Below, in pieces: positions 45,540 to 58,700 of a stretch of 64,000 nucleotides of DNA. This DNA is from Cenococcum geophilum 1.58 (taxonomy: Eukaryota > Ascomycota > Dothideomycetes > Gloniales > Gloniaceae). Where the stretch lies: positions 1,358,195 to 1,422,194 of the forward strand of contig KV748180.1 in the NCBI GenBank assembly GCA_001692895.1, in the 5' to 3' direction. The notes beneath the pieces were generated by a model. That model was given only the letters and a program-made list of their open reading frames with translations. It had not been told where the DNA came from and did not search any database. The position numbers and the translations under genes were made by a program. Position 1 is the stretch's first letter; the number at the start of each line of letters is the position of its first letter.

Positions 45540-48500
45540 TAGTATAGCCTATCCACTTAACCTTATACTATATTTTATCGTTAATGTCCTTATAACTAAC
45601 GATCCTTAAAACTTGCTATTTGTCTTCTTCCTATCCTCTATATATATCTGCTTTGTAAACTAGTGGCTTAATATTCCTATATACTGGCTCTAGCATTATA
45701 ATATACTGTATAGGGTAGATCTTTATTCTAGTTAGTAGGTTTAACTTAAACGTAATTAGTGAAATCCTCTATGTAATTTTAAAAGGTCCTAGTCTAACAT
45801 AGTCTAACTTCTTACTTAGTTATCAACTCTTAAAAATTTTGTATAGTAGCTATACTTTATCTCCCTCCTTAAGATCTGGTCCCTTAGATCTCTTAGCGTT
45901 ATAGTACTTTTTTATTCTCTTTTATACCTTTTTTACTAATTCTATAAGGTCTATATAAAGATTTATTAACGTCTTTATTCTTTCTTTAGCTATACTACTC
46001 GTTTTCTTTACTTGCCGTAGTAACAGTAATGTCCTTAGCTTATATCCATAATTTGCCTTAAATAGTAATATGCCTATTCCTTCTTAAGGTGTTATATTAT
46101 ATGTAAACTATATAACTAGTAATAGCGATACCTAATTATTTTATACGTGATTAATATAATGTCTTAGATACTGTTCTAGCGTCTAATTTAATCTTTCCGT
46201 TTAACCGTCTGTCTATAGATAATATGCGGTAAAAGTTACTACTCTAACTCCTTACTTCGCTAAGAATACCTTTTAGAATACTGCTATAAATCTTAGATCT
46301 CTATCTAATATAATCTTGCTTAGTACTCCATGCCTTATAAACACTTCTTTAATATAGATTTTAGCGACATCTTCTACTAATATTTCCTTTGTGTATGCTA
46401 TAAAATATCCCTACTTTATAAGCTTGTCTACTATTACTAAGATTATATTATAATCTTGTCCGGTAATAGGATCTCTTAATTTTAGTAACTTAATAATAAA
46501 GTTCTATAATATAACCTCCTATAGTCTCTCTAGTGTTTTAATAGGTTATAGCCCTCTATATAGTCTATATCTTATTAATTTATTTCTTTAGCAATCTAAA
46601 CATTCCTTTATAATTTTTCTTGCTAAGCCCTAGATTCCGTTAATAATATACTCTTTCTAGAGTCTTAATACTAAGCCTCTGGCTCTATTATATTCCTAAG
46701 TTAATCCCTTATAGAAGTTCTTTATAAACTGCTCTGCTATACTTCTTAGAATATATTTTACTTCTTAATTTTTGTATATATCCGTCTATAGATCTTCTAG
46801 CTATACCTCTAGAATTCTTTATACCTAAAAGCTTTCTAGTGACTTGTAAACTTTATCTAGTTTTTCTTAAGTTGCTATAATTTTTAGATAATTATACCTA
46901 ATCAATCCGTCTGTGTCTTTTCGCAGTAAAGCCCCTAATGGCTTCTTATTGTTTTATAGTTTAGCCTTATAACTTAGAGTATCTGCTTGCGTATTGTCTG
47001 TACCCTTAGTATACTAAATTTCGAAATGGTATTCCGTAAGCATTTCTACCTATCTAACCTATCTTTAGTTGAGTTCCTTTATTATTAGGAATCCTATTAG
47101 GTTCTTATAATCTGTCTTAACTATAAATAGTTTTTCCGTGCCTTATAAGAATGCTCTCTATTTCTTTAGTGCTGTAACTATACCTAATAACTCCTTATTA
47201 TAGATATTGTAGTTTAGTTCCGGTGGTGTTATCTTCTAACTATAGTATGCCACTAAGTGCTATCTATCTTAGTATTTTTATATAAAGTATGCCCCTAATA
47301 TATAGTCTAATACATTTATTTCTACAACCGTTTCTAGTCCTAGTTAATAGATCTTAAGAACTGGCTCCTAGGTAAACAACTCCTTAACTTTCTTAAAGAG
47401 CTTTTTCTATTCCTCTCCCTATGCCTATAGTTCCTCTTTCTTTATTAATTGCGTAAATGGCTTAATATCCTTTAACTACTGCGCTATAAACCTTCTGCAG
47501 TAATTATAAAACCCTAGAAATAATCTTAATTACGTAACATTCTCTAGTTCTTACCAATTTACTATAGCCTTAATCTTCTTTAGATCTATACTAAGTTGGC
47601 CTAATTTAATAATAAATCTAATAAAATCGGTCTTCCTAGTAAAGAACTCGCATTTCTTAATTACTACTAGCATCTGTTCTTCTTATAGTCTCTTTAAAAC
47701 CCATTTAATATATTCTCCGTATTCTTCCTTAGTTATTAAGTAGATAATAATATTGTCGAGGTATACTATAACAAACTTATTTAAGTATTCCCCTAATATA
47801 TTATTAATACGCTTCTAGAATATTACTAGTGCGTTTATAAGCCTAAATTATATAACTAATAGNTTATATAGTCCTTCCTTTAACCTAAAGGCTGCCTTTT
47901 ATTTATTACCTTCCTTAATTCTAATCTAATAGTACGCCTATCTTAGGTCTATCTTTATAAAGATTTACGCGTTACCTATTCTATTTTAGATTTGGCTAAT
48001 TAAGGGTAAAGGATATCTATCCTTTTTAGTAATGCTATTTAACTATCTATAGTTGATACACAGCCTTAGTTTACTATTCTTTTTTAGTATAAATAGTACT
48101 GGATATCCTACTAATAACTACAATGGTCTAATATATCCCTTTTATAGGTTTTCCTAGATAAACTCTTTTAGTACTCTACCTTCTTCTTTAGTAAGCTTAT
48201 AGATTAAAAAGAACCTTAGACTTATTCCTAGTTCTAATTCTATCTTATAGTCCTATGCTATATATTCTAATAGCTTTTCACTCTCTAGTAACTATAGTTT
48301 CTTGCCATACTTATAGTATCTCTTTAGTATATAGCTTAATCCTTTTTCTATTTCTTTATAGGTTGCTCCTACTTAGTACTATACCAACTTAGCTTATTAT
48401 CGCCTCTTACGGCGTTAAGTATCCCTAATATTAACCTAACCTATAATCTAATTGATCCTTAGATTATATTTCGATAACTAAGGCATTCCTAATACTGCCT

Positions 48501-48800
48501 TATCCCGTTCCAATAGTAGGATATTAAAAGACATCTTAATTTGTCTCCCTTTAATAGTTATCTAAATAGGTCCTATTTTAAGATTAATAATCCCTCCTCC
48601 GTAGGTTATTAGATCTCCTAAAATCGTAACTAATAGGTAAGATTGTTCCTTCTATCTATAAGGTAGTCCCATTTTCTTAACTACTACTAATAAGATATAG
48701 TTTCGCGTTACTCCACTATCGATTAGCGCTTTAAACTACTAATCTTACTATTTAACTCGTAGATTTAGGTGTCGTCCTTAAATTCCTTTAAGGGTCTAAG
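45540..48800 (-). pseudogene. Gypsy-A(-) pol, RIP-degraded
   Basis: Minus strand from right to left: protease ALIDSGVTRNYI (about 48695-48730) and LGMPxLSKYNLRIN (about 48450); reverse transcriptase with catalytic YLDNIIIY (about 47740-47775, second Asp now Asn); RNase H with DYILGAYF and ELNYNIYNKELLGI (about 47180-47310); integrase (about 46050-46700); C-terminal/chromodomain-like part (about 45560-45900). Layout and spacing match the + copy. Stops and Asp-to-Asn changes make it inactive. Confidence 0.8.
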
Positions 48801-51764
48801 GCTCTACTATTGGCTCCCTCTGGTCCTATGGGCCTCTATTTTTCCTAACTATTAGCTACTTAATCCTTATATACTTGGCTCGCTCTTTGGCTAATACCTA
48901 ATTCGCTTTTTTTCTTTAATATACTATAGACACGTATTCTCTAGGTATTTCCACCACTATTATCCGTCTAAGCATTCTTCCGTAAGGAATCTTTCTAGTT
49001 AAAATACTAAACTTCCTTCCTCTTGGACTTCTACTAGATGCCATCTATATATATATTTAGCATTCCTATATTATTATTTATCTATTATCTAATATATCCT
49101 TATAGGGTATTTCCAATTCTTTTCTTTTGGATTCTTATGCATTTCGTATATATTGTCCACGTACGCAATCCATAATAACGTATAGTGTACTAGGTGCTTT
49201 AGGTTAACTCTTAACTTATCTTTATCCTTAAGTTTAAACCATTATTATGTTAATCTAAACGTTATAACTTTATTCGCGGGTACTAAGATACACCTTTTAC
49301 TTCTCCAGTCCTCTAAACGCTCCTTTAAATCCTTTAACGTTATTATTAAGGCTCCTTTAATATACGTTATAGCCTTTTCTATAATCGGGTGGTCCTAGAT
49401 AACTCGTTTATCTAACTATATATAGAAATCTTCCCACTTATTATTATGCCTTTACCTATACCACTTTTAGTATAGCTACTAGAGTATATACGGCTCGTCC
49501 GTAAGGAAGTATCTTTTTATTACTATATTGTAACAGCCCTTTATATATCGTTCTTTAAACCTAGTAGAGATCCCTAGATCCTCTTCATTTTCTAGTTTAG
49601 TAAGCTACTTAGCTCTTAGTATACCTGCCCTAAGCCTATTAGTAATTCTTTGTACTAGTACTCTGTCCTTTATACGTCCCAATATACTAGATCTCTTATC
49701 TAGTTTCTATTCTTGCTATACGACGATTCTCTGTCTAAATTCTTCTATAGTTTCTTTTAGTTTGCGTCTCGCGCTTAAATCCTTAAAGTCTTTATACTTC
49801 TTAATCTTGGTATTAATATTTCAATCTTTAGTCTAAACACTATATTCTACTAGTAAGTCTTCTAAGTCTATATATTTATCTCCTAGTCTAATTGCTGTTT
49901 ATACCACAGATTCTCTAATCTATAAAGAAGCCTTTTGCCTCTTATTTATAGGTGTCCTTATTTATACTCCGGATTCTTAACCCTTATAGATTTTCGGTCC
50001 TAAGCTTGCTTCTATCTTAAGCCTTACCCCAGCCTTAGTTTAACTAGGCTTACTTAGTGTTCTTATCTTATCTTAAGAGTCTTAAATCTCACTTATTTTA
50101 TCTTAAGAGTCTTATACCTTAAGGAAACTTCGTCCTAAGCTCATTCGTATATTACTAAACTAAGCCGTTACTCTGCTCCATCGGTTATCGTCTATTATAG
50201 GTCCTTAAGCTTACCTTATCTCATCTTAAGAATCTTAAGCCTTTGGCCTTTTGCCTTTATTAAGTGCTAAAGTGGCTCGCTATCCTACTTCTCTTACGTC
50301 TTATAAAGCGATAGATATCGTGTCTAGTGGGGTCTTAATCCCTACTAATGTTCCCTATTCCGTAGTGGAATTATCCTCTACCTCTAGTATAATATCTCCA
50401 AGGTCTACATACCTTTAGTAAGCCGCCTTTATTGCCTTATCGTTATAAAATGTTTCGCCTATGTTGAAATCGTCGTCCTTAATGTCCAATCTGTAAACTA
50501 GTTTATTAGTTCCTTTGCATTCCGCTAAATATAGCTCTTATAGCCAATAGCTTGCGCCGTACTTAGCGTCCTTATAAATTCGGTATACGTTATTATAACA
50601 AAACGCAAAGCTTCTAATTAAACATTCTTTTGTTCCTCGCAGCATATTATCGTCCCTTTGTATATATATATCGTCTACTAGTCTCGTTCCTTTTACTATA
50701 TAGTAACTCTAACCACTCCTACAGTCTCTAACGTAATAACCCTATTTTCCGCAATTTATATAAGCTCCTTGTTTAAACCATTTTTCTTGCTATAGAGTCC
50801 GCCTAAATATCTTCTGCTACTAAGATCCTTAGTTTGGCCTCTACTCCTTAGACCTTTAATCACTTAATTCTTATCCTCTAGATTTCCATAATTTCTTATT
50901 CCATTTCTTAGATTCTTTAGTACTACTTAGGTCCATTAGCTCTACGCCATACTATAGTTTTTAACTTAGCTTTTGTTATTGCGTGCTCTGCGCCTTATAT
51001 AACTATAGAACTCTATCCTAACCCTTCTTAGCCTACTTCCTTTAGTAGATCTAATTGTTAATCTTAATTACCTAATCTATTAGTTCCCGTAGGGTGTCCG
51101 TATCTTCTATTAGGATAATTACGTCCTAGACTTTAGCCTTAAGTCCCTATTTATACTATGCTATAAGCGCCCTATTATTCTACTTTACTTATATTGCTAA
51201 CGTCTAGAACTGCGTTATATACTTAATTGCTAAGGTTTATTACGTAATATTTTAGAGTTTCCTTTCTGCTATAGTCGTTGCCTCTAGGTCTCTAAACATT
51301 TATATAAGTTGTTCTACAAATCCATTCCAGCTTAAGAACATAAATTATATCTCTTAGTTAGTGGTTATTATGCCGTTCGCTTATATCTCTGTAAGGTAAG
51401 ACTTAAACTACTTAAGTGCCCTTCCTATTAAGAATAGTCCTATATAGGCTATTTGATCTATAAATATTGCCAGCTTTACTCCTTCCTACACTACCTTAAA
51501 GTGCATTTATATGAGGAATCCTTTAAGCTTTAATCTCTCTCCTAAGTACCTTTTAATTAATAGTAACTTAACCTTTACTGCGCCTATCCCGTTAATCCTG
51601 TTTTCTAATATTGCATTATTTTCTATTAACTGGTTAACTATCTCTTGTAGTTATCCGACCGTTATAGGTTGCTATAAGTTAGTGTCTACTATACTAGTGT
51701 CGTTACCTAACCTTAAAGTAGTTGCCGCCGTTAATAGCGTCGTGGTTGGTGCTTTTGGTGGCAT
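48801..51764 (-). pseudogene. Gypsy-A(-) gag and gag-protease spacer region, RIP-degraded
   Basis: Gag starts at ATG 51764 (MPPKAPTTTLLTAATTLRLG). This is the best-preserved gag start in the window and reads through the position where Gypsy-A(+) has the fold-back. The zinc knuckle INCGKxGYYVRDC (His changed to Tyr) is at about 50715-50760. The remaining part to 48801 is charged, protein-like sequence equivalent to 5781-7279 in the + copy, without recognised domain. The + strand 91-codon frame at 51511-51786 is antisense to gag. Confidence 0.7.
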
Positions 51765-51808
51765 ATTATTCAACTTTCTATACTAATACTGTAACTAGGT
51801 AGTAATTG

Positions 51809-52235
51809 TGTAACGGAACCTTATAGTAAGAACTACGGTGGGTCCTATTATTAGGCTAGGTATATAGGTAATATAAGTATAAAAGTCAATAACGTAATAA
51901 TAACTAGTGGAGTGGTTGCCTAATAGATTAACTCTAATTATATTTTAAGAATTACTATAAGGAAGAAACTATCTAGGTAGGGACTAAGGGTCCTTAAATA
52001 CACAACCGTACTCCTATAAAATCCTTCTTATACGTAATGTACGTGTGCTCTATCTGCTCTGTTATAGATCCCGTAGATTGTACAGATTATATAGATCACA
52101 TTATGTGACCTCGGCTACTATTCCTCGTCATATGGTTCTACCGGTTCTATCCTGGACCGTGCTTAAATCAACTAACTAGCTTCTTTCGTCTCTTCTCCAA
52201 GTAGTCGTAATATCGTACTTAAAGCGTCCGTAACA
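51809..52235 (-). repeat. Gypsy-A(-) 5' LTR, 427 bp
   Basis: It begins TGTAACGGAACC and ends GCGTCCGTAACA on the + strand, so both termini are intact. It is the least mutated Gypsy-A LTR here and useful as reference for the others. Confidence 0.92.
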
Positions 52236-54500
52236 TAATTAGGAAGTAAAATTAAGATAGGGCCTTTGTCTAGCGCGCTTACTAGGCCGTAAGGGCCTTT
52301 ATTATTATAAAATATTCTAGGGCCTTATAATCTAAAACTACCTAAATAGGCTTAGGGGCTCCTTTTAGCTGTATTTACTAGTACTAAAAGCTAGAAATAA
52401 TAGCTAACATCTCTTTGTTATAAATTGGATAGTTTAGCTTAGCATCTATTATAGTCTTTAAATAGTAGGTAATAGGATGCTATTCTCTATCTAGCTGCTT
52501 CTGAGAGTAAACACTAGCTATTGCACTATTTAAGGTATTAGTTTCCAGTATTAAGGGCCGTTTTGGGTAAAAATAGGCAAGTAAAGGAGTAGAGACCAGC
52601 CGCTTTCTAAGCTTATTAAAGGCCTGCTTATATACGGCGTTAAAATAAAAGGGCCGGTCCTTTCTAGTAAGGTAGTTAAAAGGTTAAGCAATTCTCCTAT
52701 AGTTCTTTATAAAGCGTTAGTAGAAGTTACAGAAACCTAAGAATAACTATACCCCCTTTACGGTCTGGGGGGGTTCCTATTAGCTAATTACGACCGTCTT
52801 TTTTAGGTCTACCTTAATTCCGTCCATACTAATAATAAACCCTAAGTACTTTATATACTTAACACTAAATTCTAACTTCTTAATATTGGCCTAGAGGCTA
52901 GCTTTCTAAAGCCGTTATAGGACTTTATAGATATACTCCTTATATTCTAATTTATTTTCGGAGTAGATTATAATATTATTTAGGGAGGCTGTGCGGAAGT
53001 TATTAAGGTAGTTAAATAGTATATTATTTATATATCGTTAATATATAGCCGGTCCGTTAGTTAGTCTAAAAGGCAGTACTTTATATTTATATATTCCGTA
53101 ACAGGTATAAAACGTAATAAGGTCTTTTAATTTAGGGTCTATTCTAATTCGGTAAAAAACCTAATAGATATTAAGCTTTGTAAAGATCTTAGCTCTACTT
53201 ATTTAGGCTAAAGTCTTATTAAGTAAAGGCAGTGGGTAATGGTCTTTAAGGGTTAGGTTATTAAGCTTATAGTAGTTAATATAGAAATAAAGTCCTCTAT
53301 TTAGCTTTTTAGTAAAATAAATAGGTAAGTTAAATAGAGCTTAACTAGGCTTAATAAAGCCCTTATCTAGGTTATTAATAAGATACTACTTAGTGGCCTA
53401 TAATTTGGCGGTAGATTGCTAGCAGAGGGGGCTATAGCTAAGGGTGTCTTCTTTACCTAGCTTAATCTTAATCTTATAGTTATAAGGTCGATGAGGTAGA
53501 AGTATATTAGATACTACTTTGGAGAATGTGTCTTTAAATTTCTAGTATTAGTAGGGCAGTTTCTGTTCTACTAGCTCCTTATCTATAAGCTTACTTCCCT
53601 CCCTACTAGACTGGCTATAGTCTAGAGCTTCCCTATCCTTAATAATTTAGTTAATTTCGTATAAGCTAATTATAAAGTAATGGTGTTAGGTTAAATTAAG
53701 TTCCTATAGAATCCTACGGCGCTAATACAGTAAATATTAACTAGTGGGAGGTCTGTAGATTTCTTTATAAATATTTATTAGGCCATGTTTTGCGGTATAG
53801 GGTTTATAATCTTCCTTAGCTTATATTCTATTTTCTATAAGTTATCCTTCCAGTTTATTAGTTTAGTGTATCGCCTAATATTCTTAGCTTTTCTTTATAG
53901 CTATATAGGGCCTAAGTTCTTTATAGGGGGCTTAGCTGGGTTAATACTAACTTCCTAAGTCTCTAATACGGGAGCCGTGGCGTAGGTAGTCTAGTAGTGG
54001 CGGAGTATACAGATCCGTTGCGGATTAAGCTGTATATCCTTCTTAAAAGCCTAGTCCCTACGCATTATATTAGCTTAGTAAACAGTGTTTATCTACGGCC
54101 GTATAAAGTTTTTTATTATAATACTAATTTCTTTTATAAAGGGAGGTGTTAGGGGTATAGTGTTAGGCTAGATAAGCCGTTTATTCTATATATTAAACTA
54201 TAAGCCTAAATAGGCTAGGTATTTTCTCCCTAAGATTATATTATAGTTTCTAGGGTCCGTAATAAGGAAGGGGACGTTAAACTGCCTTCGCCTATTAACG
54301 CGGAGGTATATCCGTAAAATACTTATAATAGGTTGCCCTACTTATCCATTATACCCGCAAATAGGAATTAGTTTAGGTAGATCTTCTATAGGTATATTTA
54401 AAAAGTTAGTTAGTTTTATAGCGCACTTTATATTAATTAAGGTAAAGGTATTTACTTCTAAGTTAGCTAAAGCAGATGTTAAAACTTAATATCTATTACG
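52236..54500 (-). pseudogene. Gypsy-C protease, reverse transcriptase and RNase H, RIP-degraded
   Basis: RNase H lies at about 52250-52570, with NYPIYNKEMLAII and SVYSQKQLDREQHPI. The RT thumb/connection lies at about 52590-52760, with NYLTRKDRPFYFNAVYKQAF. The RT catalytic region reads ASLNNIIIYSEN (about 52960-52990), with both expected Asp changed to Asn, followed by YLGFIISMDG near 52820-52850. RT fingers reach about 53700. Protease-like NYNIILGRKYLAYLGL lies at about 54195-54250. It joins integrase at 44073 across Gypsy-A(-). Confidence 0.75.
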
Positions 54501-55905
54501 GAATAAAGTATAAGGGATANTNNAGCTTCTTNTANTAACTAGCTAACCNAGATTAATATATAANATATTAATCCNTTTTAACCNTAAAGAGGAGTNTTCC
54601 TCTAGGGTTCCTCTTTTTCTAACTCTATACTATCCTCCTAAATTAATAAACCCTTATTTATCTTTACTGCTATTAGGCAGTCCCTTATAAAGTAGTCTTT
54701 TTAGCTATATAAAAAGCAAGTTTCTTAATTACTAAGGGCTTATCTATAGGGGTTGCTATATATAGGCCGAGTATATACTAGGCCTGTAGTAGGACTTGCT
54801 GCCTAACTAGCTGCTAGATTAACGGCGGGTTAAACAGTTAGGGCCGCAAGAGTAGCGGCCCGTACTAGGGCACTATTAGCTATTCTCATATTGCTTATAG
54901 CCTAGTTTAAATGGTTCTTAGCTTTATATTACTTAGCGCGTGCCTTAATTTAACGGAGGCCTTAATTAATAGCTAGGTGGTAGTCCGTAAGTACCTTTAA
55001 CGTTTATATAGTAGTAAAAACTAGCAGTATAGCGCGCTGTAGGTCCAAAGTAAGCTTATTAAAGAGGTCTGGCATTAGGTCTTTATAGGGAATTTAGACT
55101 TAACCAGCTAGGTATAAAAAGTAGGTCTAAAAGGCTAAGAAGGTCTCCGTTGTTTTTATATTTCGGCTTTTATAATTAAGGCGGGTATTCTATATCTTAA
55201 AGGGGTCCTTATAAATAGAAAATAGGTAGTTAATTATTTCTTCTTCTAAGACGAAAGGGTTTACTAAGTCTGCAGCATATCGCGGACGTAGGTACGTCTA
55301 GGCGTCTCCACTAATACGGCCGAAGACATAGGCTATCTTAGCTTAGTTATTAGGGAAGTAATCCTTATTAACTTTAAGCTTATCCTATAGTTAAAGCTTC
55401 TAATTCTTAAATATAGGGTTAGTCCTATCTGTAAGTAATAGGGGGTCTATAACCTTCGCGGATCTTAATAACGTAGTATATTGGGCTAGGGCCTTAAGGA
55501 CCGTAGCAAGTCTATCTAATAGGTTATTGCTAAGTGTAGGGGTATCCCTAGTTTTAAGCAGTTCTCGTAGCCGTTTAATTTTAGTATTAGCTGCCGCAAG
55601 CTCCGCCTAGGGGGTTAAGATGGTAATTATTTCTTTATCTAAGGTGTTTACAGGTCCTGCAGCTGCTTTGCCTACTACTATATTTCGTAGCATGGTGGTA
55701 AGGGTATTAGGTAATTCTAGGTAATTCCTTTAGGGGTTCTGGTCTGTGCGTGCCTTATGGGTTATTTCTTTAGGGTTTTATTCTTTTCCTTATAGTCCTA
55801 GTAATGTCCTTAGGGTCCTGTTCCGTATCCTTGTCCTATTTATAGTCTTATAGATATTTTTAAGTTCCTTTTTAGGAAGAAAGAGTAGGATAAGCTTTAG
55901 ATAAT
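54501..55905 (-). pseudogene. Gypsy-C gag, main part, RIP-degraded
   Basis: A zinc knuckle (TCFLCSxKDYFIKG, His and Cys changed) is at about 54690-54725. A long alanine/leucine-rich, coiled-coil-like N-terminal part (ELAAANTKIKRLRELLKT) is at about 55540-55610. A second frame upstream (55700-55905) reads in phase with the first codons at 60200-60237 once the LTR element is removed. A frameshift lies between these two readings near 55690. A second gag copy is at 36133-36973. Confidence 0.65.
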
Positions 55906-55910
55906 GTTAG

Positions 55911-56073
55911 TGTTACGGCTCGTATAAACGCCTCTGAACCGAAGCTTGTAGAATGCTATATTATAAAGATACTAAGCTAAGGAGTAGAGAAGGTTAAGGA
56001 AAGGACACGTCTATATATAGGCGCCAAGTCTCTAAGCGAGCCCCTGACTAGGGTCTGTAACGGTACCGTGATA
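55911..56073 (-). repeat. Mosaic element 3' LTR, 163 bp
   Basis: It runs TGTTACGGCTCG to ACCGTGATA on the + strand. Compared with its partner it carries more T/A at C/G positions. It contains GTCTATATATAGGCGCC, whose inverse supplies a TATA-like box. Confidence 0.9.
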
Positions 56074-56449
56074 TCACCCCCTCCTTTAAGAAAGCCTGCC
56101 CTTAGGCTTTGTATAAGCCCCTTATTAGAAAAGAAAGAGAAAAAAAAGAAATTTGGCATCTAGGCGCTTAATTGCGATGCCGGTTAACCTAGGACTTGCA
56201 GCAGTCCTGTAGCTCCTACTGCTGTAGAGGTATATTACTATACCTAGTTAACGTGGGGCAGGCAGCCGTCCTGTAGCTCCTGCTGCTGCAAGAGGTATAT
56301 CGCTAGGAGCTCTCCATTAGTTGTTGTTCCTCCTCTAGAACTCCGGTACCTCCTAGCTCTACTATCCCCCCTTTTATTATAGCGCGCCCTAAGCCATAAA
56401 AAAAGGCCCCCCTAATCCCCCTTTTATAAAAAGGTAGGTAAAAAAGTTT

Positions 56450-58700
56450 TAATAAGGGTGGGAGGGTTAGGGAGTTATAGCTCGTATATATATCGGCATA
56501 AGCTCTTATCCGTTTAGTAGTAGTACAGTACTAGTAATAGGTCGTTTAGGTAGTAGTATAATGCTAGCAATAGGGTCGTATTCTAGGGAGCAAAGCTCTA
56601 CCTAGTTATATTTGGGTTATAGGCGTATTAGCGCGACGGGTTATTAGGGTATAGTTCCGTAAGCATATTAGTACGGTATCTTATCAGTAGTAGTTCGCAG
56701 GCGTATCGGCGCGGTAACTTATTAGGATTATAGCAGTACGGTACTAGCAACGGGCCGTATTTTAGGGAGCAAAGCTCTACCTTATATATAGGTATTACCG
56801 TAGGCGGAGCAGCAAAAGTCGGTCGGCTGTAGGTAGAGCAGTAAGGGTTAGCTAGCTATTAATAAAGCAGCAAGGGTTAGTTAGCTATAGGTAGAGTAGT
56901 AAGGGTCTATTGTAATAGCAGGCATATCGGCGCTATTATTTGGTTAGGTTTGTATTTAAATTACGTTTAGGTAGCATTTAAATTATATTTAGGTTATAGG
57001 CGGATCGCAGGCGTAACGGCACGATTGGTCTATCGGTTAGACTATAGGCGTAGCAGCACAGTTGTTATTAGGTCGTGATAGCAGGCGTATTAGCGCTATC
57101 GTTGTCTAGTTGGTTAGCTATAGGTAGAGCAGTAAGGTATTATTTGGTTAGGTAGTAGTACGGTACCAGCGTTAGGTAGTAATAGTAGGTTAAACATTCG
57201 GAGCTCGATCTATTAGTTAGCTAGTAAATCGCAGGTATATCGGCACAATTAGTCGGTCGGGTATATATACGAATTACGTTTAGGTCGCATTTAAATTATA
57301 TTCGGATTACAGGCGTATCAGCGCAATTATTTAATTAGTTGGCTGTAGGTAAAGCAGCAAGGTGTCGGTTCTTATAGCAGTGCAGTGCCAGCGTTAGGTG
57401 GTGATAGTAGGTTAAGCATAGAGTTTGTCTATTAATAGGTCGTAGTTCCATAGGCGTATTAGCGCAAAGCTTATTAATTCGGGTAGTAGTACGGTGCTAA
57501 CGGCGGGGTCATATTCTAAGGGGCAAAGCTCTCCCTTATATACAGTTATTACTATAGGCAGGGCAGTAGAAGTTGGTTATAGACTGCAGGCAGAGTAGTA
57601 ATGGTCTATTATAGTGCTACAAGCAAGGTAGTAGAAGATAGTTTGCCGTAGGCAGAGCAGCGGAGGTTAAATTAGTATTAGCTATAGGTAGAGCAGCTAG
57701 AGTTAATTATAGTGCTGCGAGCAAGGCAGTAAGGTATTGGTTAGCTACAGGCGAAGTAATAGAGGTTAAGTGGCAGTACGGTGCTAGCATTAAATAGTAA
57801 TAGTAGGTTAAACATAGAGCTCGTCTATTAGTTAGTTAAGTAGACTATAGGCGTATCGGCACAATCATTTAGTTAGGTTTATATTTAAATTATATTTAGG
57901 TAGCATTCGAATTGTATTTAGATCGCAGGCGTAACAGCACAATTATTATCTATTTAGGTAGTAGTATAATACCAGCAACGGGGTTCGGCTTATAGGCGTA
58001 TTGGCACGAGAGCTTATTAATTAGGTAGTAGTACGGTGCAAGCGTTAGATCGTAATAGTAGGTCAAGTATTCAGAGCTCGTCTATTGGTTAGTTGGTGGA
58101 TCGTAGGCACATCGGCACAATTATTTAGTCAGTAGATCGTAGGCGTAATGGCATAATTGGTCTGTCGGTGGATTGTAAGTATATTAGCATAATTAGTTAG
58201 TTAATGAATCGTAGGGATATTAGCACGATTATCGTCTGGTTGTAATAGCAGGCGTATTAGCGCTATTATTTAGTCATACTATAGGCGTAGCAGCACAGTC
58301 GTTATTAGGTTAAGATAGTAGGCATATTAGCGCTATTATTGGTTAATAAATCGCTAGCATAACAGCACAATCGTTCGGTCGACTATAGGCGTAGCGGTAT
58401 AGTTATTGTCTATTTAGGTTATAGGCGGTTATATTAGCGCAAGAGCTTATCTAAGCTTTATTACCCCCTCCTTTAATATAGCGCGCCCCGAGCTATAGAA
58501 AAAAGAAATATAGCTTATATATATATCAGCACGAGCTCTTATCTATTCGGTAGTAGTACGGTGCTAGCGTCTAATAGTAGATAGTAGGCGTATCGGCGCT
58601 ATTATTAGTCAATTAATTGTAGGCATAACGGCACGATTAGTTAATTGGTTTGCATTTAAATTGCGTTTAAATTGCATTTAGATCGCAGGCGTAACGGCGC
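56450..58700. repeat. Mosaic of short dispersed motifs inside the LARD-like element
   Basis: About 25 copies (28 counting 59398-59540) of a 20-bp word close to GYAGGCGTATYRGCRCRATT are scattered at irregular spacing. They mix with other recurrent words: GTAGGYRGAGCAGYAAGG, GTAGTAGTACGGTGCTAGCG, TTTAAATTRCGTTTRGGT and GAGCTCGTCTATTAGTTAG. Two larger blocks with CCCCCTCCTTTWATATAGCGCG recur at about 56365 and 58465. Copies are on one strand. They are not equal-length spacers and there is no leader, so this is not a CRISPR. Function unknown. Confidence 0.8.

Larger units (their letters stand above)
44074..52235 (-). mobile_element. Gypsy-A(-), complete LTR retrotransposon with TAATT target duplication
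   Basis: It is 8162 bp including a 223-bp MITE. Two 427-bp LTRs (44074-44500, 51809-52235) and an exact 5-bp duplication TAATT (44069-44073, 52236-52240) mark its ends. Its body aligns with Gypsy-A(+) in reverse and carries gag, protease, RT, RNase H and integrase. It inserted between RNase H and integrase of Gypsy-C. RIP damage is somewhat lighter than in Gypsy-A(+). Confidence 0.92.

Noticed and set aside
51511-51786. 91-codon + strand open frame
   Set aside because: It is exactly antisense to the best-preserved part of Gypsy-A(-) gag, whose own frame is supported by the second copy.
56450-58700. CRISPR-like array
   Set aside because: Repeats are degenerate, irregularly spaced, mixed with other repeated words and lie inside an LTR element in fungal-type DNA.
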